Below are positions 40,703-41,603 of a DNA stretch of 41,603 bases, in pieces. Source of the DNA: Chloroflexota bacterium (GTDB lineage: Bacteria; Chloroflexota; Limnocylindria; QHBO01); the NCBI GenBank assembly GCA_005879775.1, contig VBJX01000001.1:12671-54273 (forward strand), in the 5' to 3' direction. Within the stretch, counting starts at the first letter, position 1, and every line of letters starts with the position of its first letter. The translations under genes were made by a program, and so were the position numbers. The notes under the pieces are model-generated. The model made no database searches. It saw only the letters and a program-made list of their open reading frames with translations, and was not told the origin of the DNA.

Positions 40703-41603
40703 CTAGCGGGCGTAGCGCACCGCGCCGCCGCGGCGCTCCTTGTTGAGACGACGGTTGAGATGCAGGCCCTCGAGGACGAACTCCACCCCACTCGCCAGCG
40801 AGGCCGGCGACTCCCCCACATCGAGGCGGCCGATGACCCGGCGCAGCTCGGCGATCTCGCTCACCAGCTTTTCGTGGGCGCTGCTCGGCACGTACTCCCC
40901 GACCTCCGCGGCGGCGCCCGCCTCGAACCGCTCGATCAGCGGGGCGAGCTCGGACAACGCGAAGCGGCGGTTGAAGACGTTCAAGGTGGCCCGCGCCAGG
41001 AGCTTCTCCACCACGCGGTCCTCGCGCGCCTCGTCGCCGAGCGTCTCGAGCTCGATCTTGCCAGCCGTGGAAGCCACGACCGCCGGCAGGTCGCTGATGC
41101 GGGGCGCGGCGGTGGGCTCGCTGAGGCGCACCGCGCGCTTGAGGGCGGTCGCCGTCAGCGTTTCGGCGTTGTTGATCGTGACCCGCACCGACACGCCCGA
41201 CCGCTGGCTGACCTCCGAGGAGCGCCTCGCCAGCTGCGAGAGCTCTGCCACGATCTCCTTCATGAAGCCTGGCACGTGGACCGCGATCGCGTCGGGTGCA
41301 TCGGCGTCGAAGGTGGTCGCCTCCTGGTCCATGATCGCGATCTCGGTGGCAGCCTCCTCGGGGTAGTGCGTCCGGATCTGCGCGCCGAAGCGGTCCTTGA
41401 GCGGGGTGATAATCCGTCCGCGGCTGGTGTAGTCCTCCGGGTTGGCGCTGGCGATGACGAACAGGTCCAGGTTGAGGCGGACTCGGTAGCCGCGAATCTG
41501 GACGTCGCGCTCCTCCATCACGTTCAGCAGACCCACCTGGATGCGCTCGGCGAGGTCCGGGAGCTCGTTGATGGCGAAGATGCCGCGATGCGTGCGCGGC
41601 AGC
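40703..41603 (-). CDS. Mg-chelatase-like AAA+ ATPase (5' part outside window)
   Basis: About 300 C-terminal residues are visible; the gene runs off the right edge, so the N-terminus and Walker A are missing. The visible part starts LPRTHRGIFAINELPDLAER, where the Walker B Asp is Asn (INE) while the Glu is kept. It continues with the sensor-1 region FVIASANPEDYTSRG, the arginine-finger region TPLKDRFGAQIRTHYP, and the helical lid. This matches the BchI/ChlI-like branch of chelatase AAA+ motors rather than sigma-54 activators, which have a GAFTGA loop. It works with the VWA protein downstream in an unassigned remodelling or metal-insertion role. Confidence 0.88.
   Translation of the reverse strand, partial: LPRTHRGIFAINELPDLAERIQVGLLNVMEERDVQIRGYRVRLNLDLFVIASANPEDYTSRGRIITPLKDRFGAQIRTHYPEEAATEIAIMDQEATTFDADAPDAIAVHVPGFMKEIVAELSQLARRSSEVSQRSGVSVRVTINNAETLTATALKRAVRLSEPTAAPRISDLPAVVASTAGKIELETLGDEAREDRVVEKLLARATLNVFNRRFALSELAPLIERFEAGAAAEVGEYVPSSAHEKLVSEIAELRRVIGRLDVGESPASLASGVEFVLEGLHLNRRLNKERRGGAVRYAR

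Overview
The window is gene-dense, roughly two-thirds G+C chromosomal DNA from a bacterium. GTG and TTG starts are frequent, 4-nt ATGA/GTGA overlaps are common, and intrinsic terminators lack long T-runs. No ribosomal or other phylogenetic marker is present. The gene mix (F420-type LLM and Ddn-like oxidoreductases, DUF1015, a PadR-controlled DrrAB-type exporter, a solo BldC-like HTH, fused E1 alpha/beta, an AAA/VWA pair) best fits a high-GC Chloroflexota lineage, with Actinomycetota as the alternative. This assignment is inference.

Layout. 0-4 kb: a truncated RibD/DHFR-like reductase, an FTR1 iron permease, a dienelactone hydrolase coupled to a TPR-rhomboid protease, and a tiny excisionase/BldC-like HTH followed by two strong hairpins. 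4-8.2 kb (minus): a complete polyamine-type ABC operon, potA-potD-potB-potC. 8.2-13.6 kb (plus): a DMT transporter, then a tight operon of a fused 2-oxoacid dehydrogenase E1, a divergent FabD-like acyltransferase and an AlkA-type glycosylase. 13.5-20.3 kb: an esterase, tRNA-Arg(TCT), two orphan small proteins, DnaA-box-like motifs, a CopB-type P1B ATPase with a His/Met repeat tail, small stress/accessory genes, an AraC-VOC pair and tRNA-Glu(CTC). 20.3-25.3 kb (minus): PadR-DrrA-DrrB with a palindromic operator on its promoter, a Pro/Glu-rich ORF, a broken alpha/beta hydrolase and DUF1015. 25.3-28.5 kb: acetoacetyl-CoA synthetase and an acyl-CoA dehydrogenase. 28.6-34.1 kb (plus): a second, paralogous potA-potD-potB-potC operon ending in a class-III aminotransferase with an out-of-frame internal deletion. 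34.3-38.4 kb (minus): flavin reductase, two small proteins, an F420-type LLM oxidoreductase and a NosFY/ABC-2-like exporter. 38.6-41.6 kb (minus): a VWA protein and its Mg-chelatase-like AAA+ partner, the latter cut by the window edge.

How the genes may work together. The two Pot operons suggest uptake of polyamines or related cationic or amino compounds; the second is linked to a transaminase that would start catabolism. The E1 fusion, acetoacetyl-CoA synthetase and acyl-CoA dehydrogenase point to short or branched acyl metabolism. The most unusual unit is the E1/FabD-like operon. Its acyltransferase keeps the Ser-His catalytic pair but has Met in place of the malonyl-binding Arg, which suggests transfer of a non-carboxylated acyl group. 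No prophage, CRISPR array, insertion sequence or integrase was recognised.
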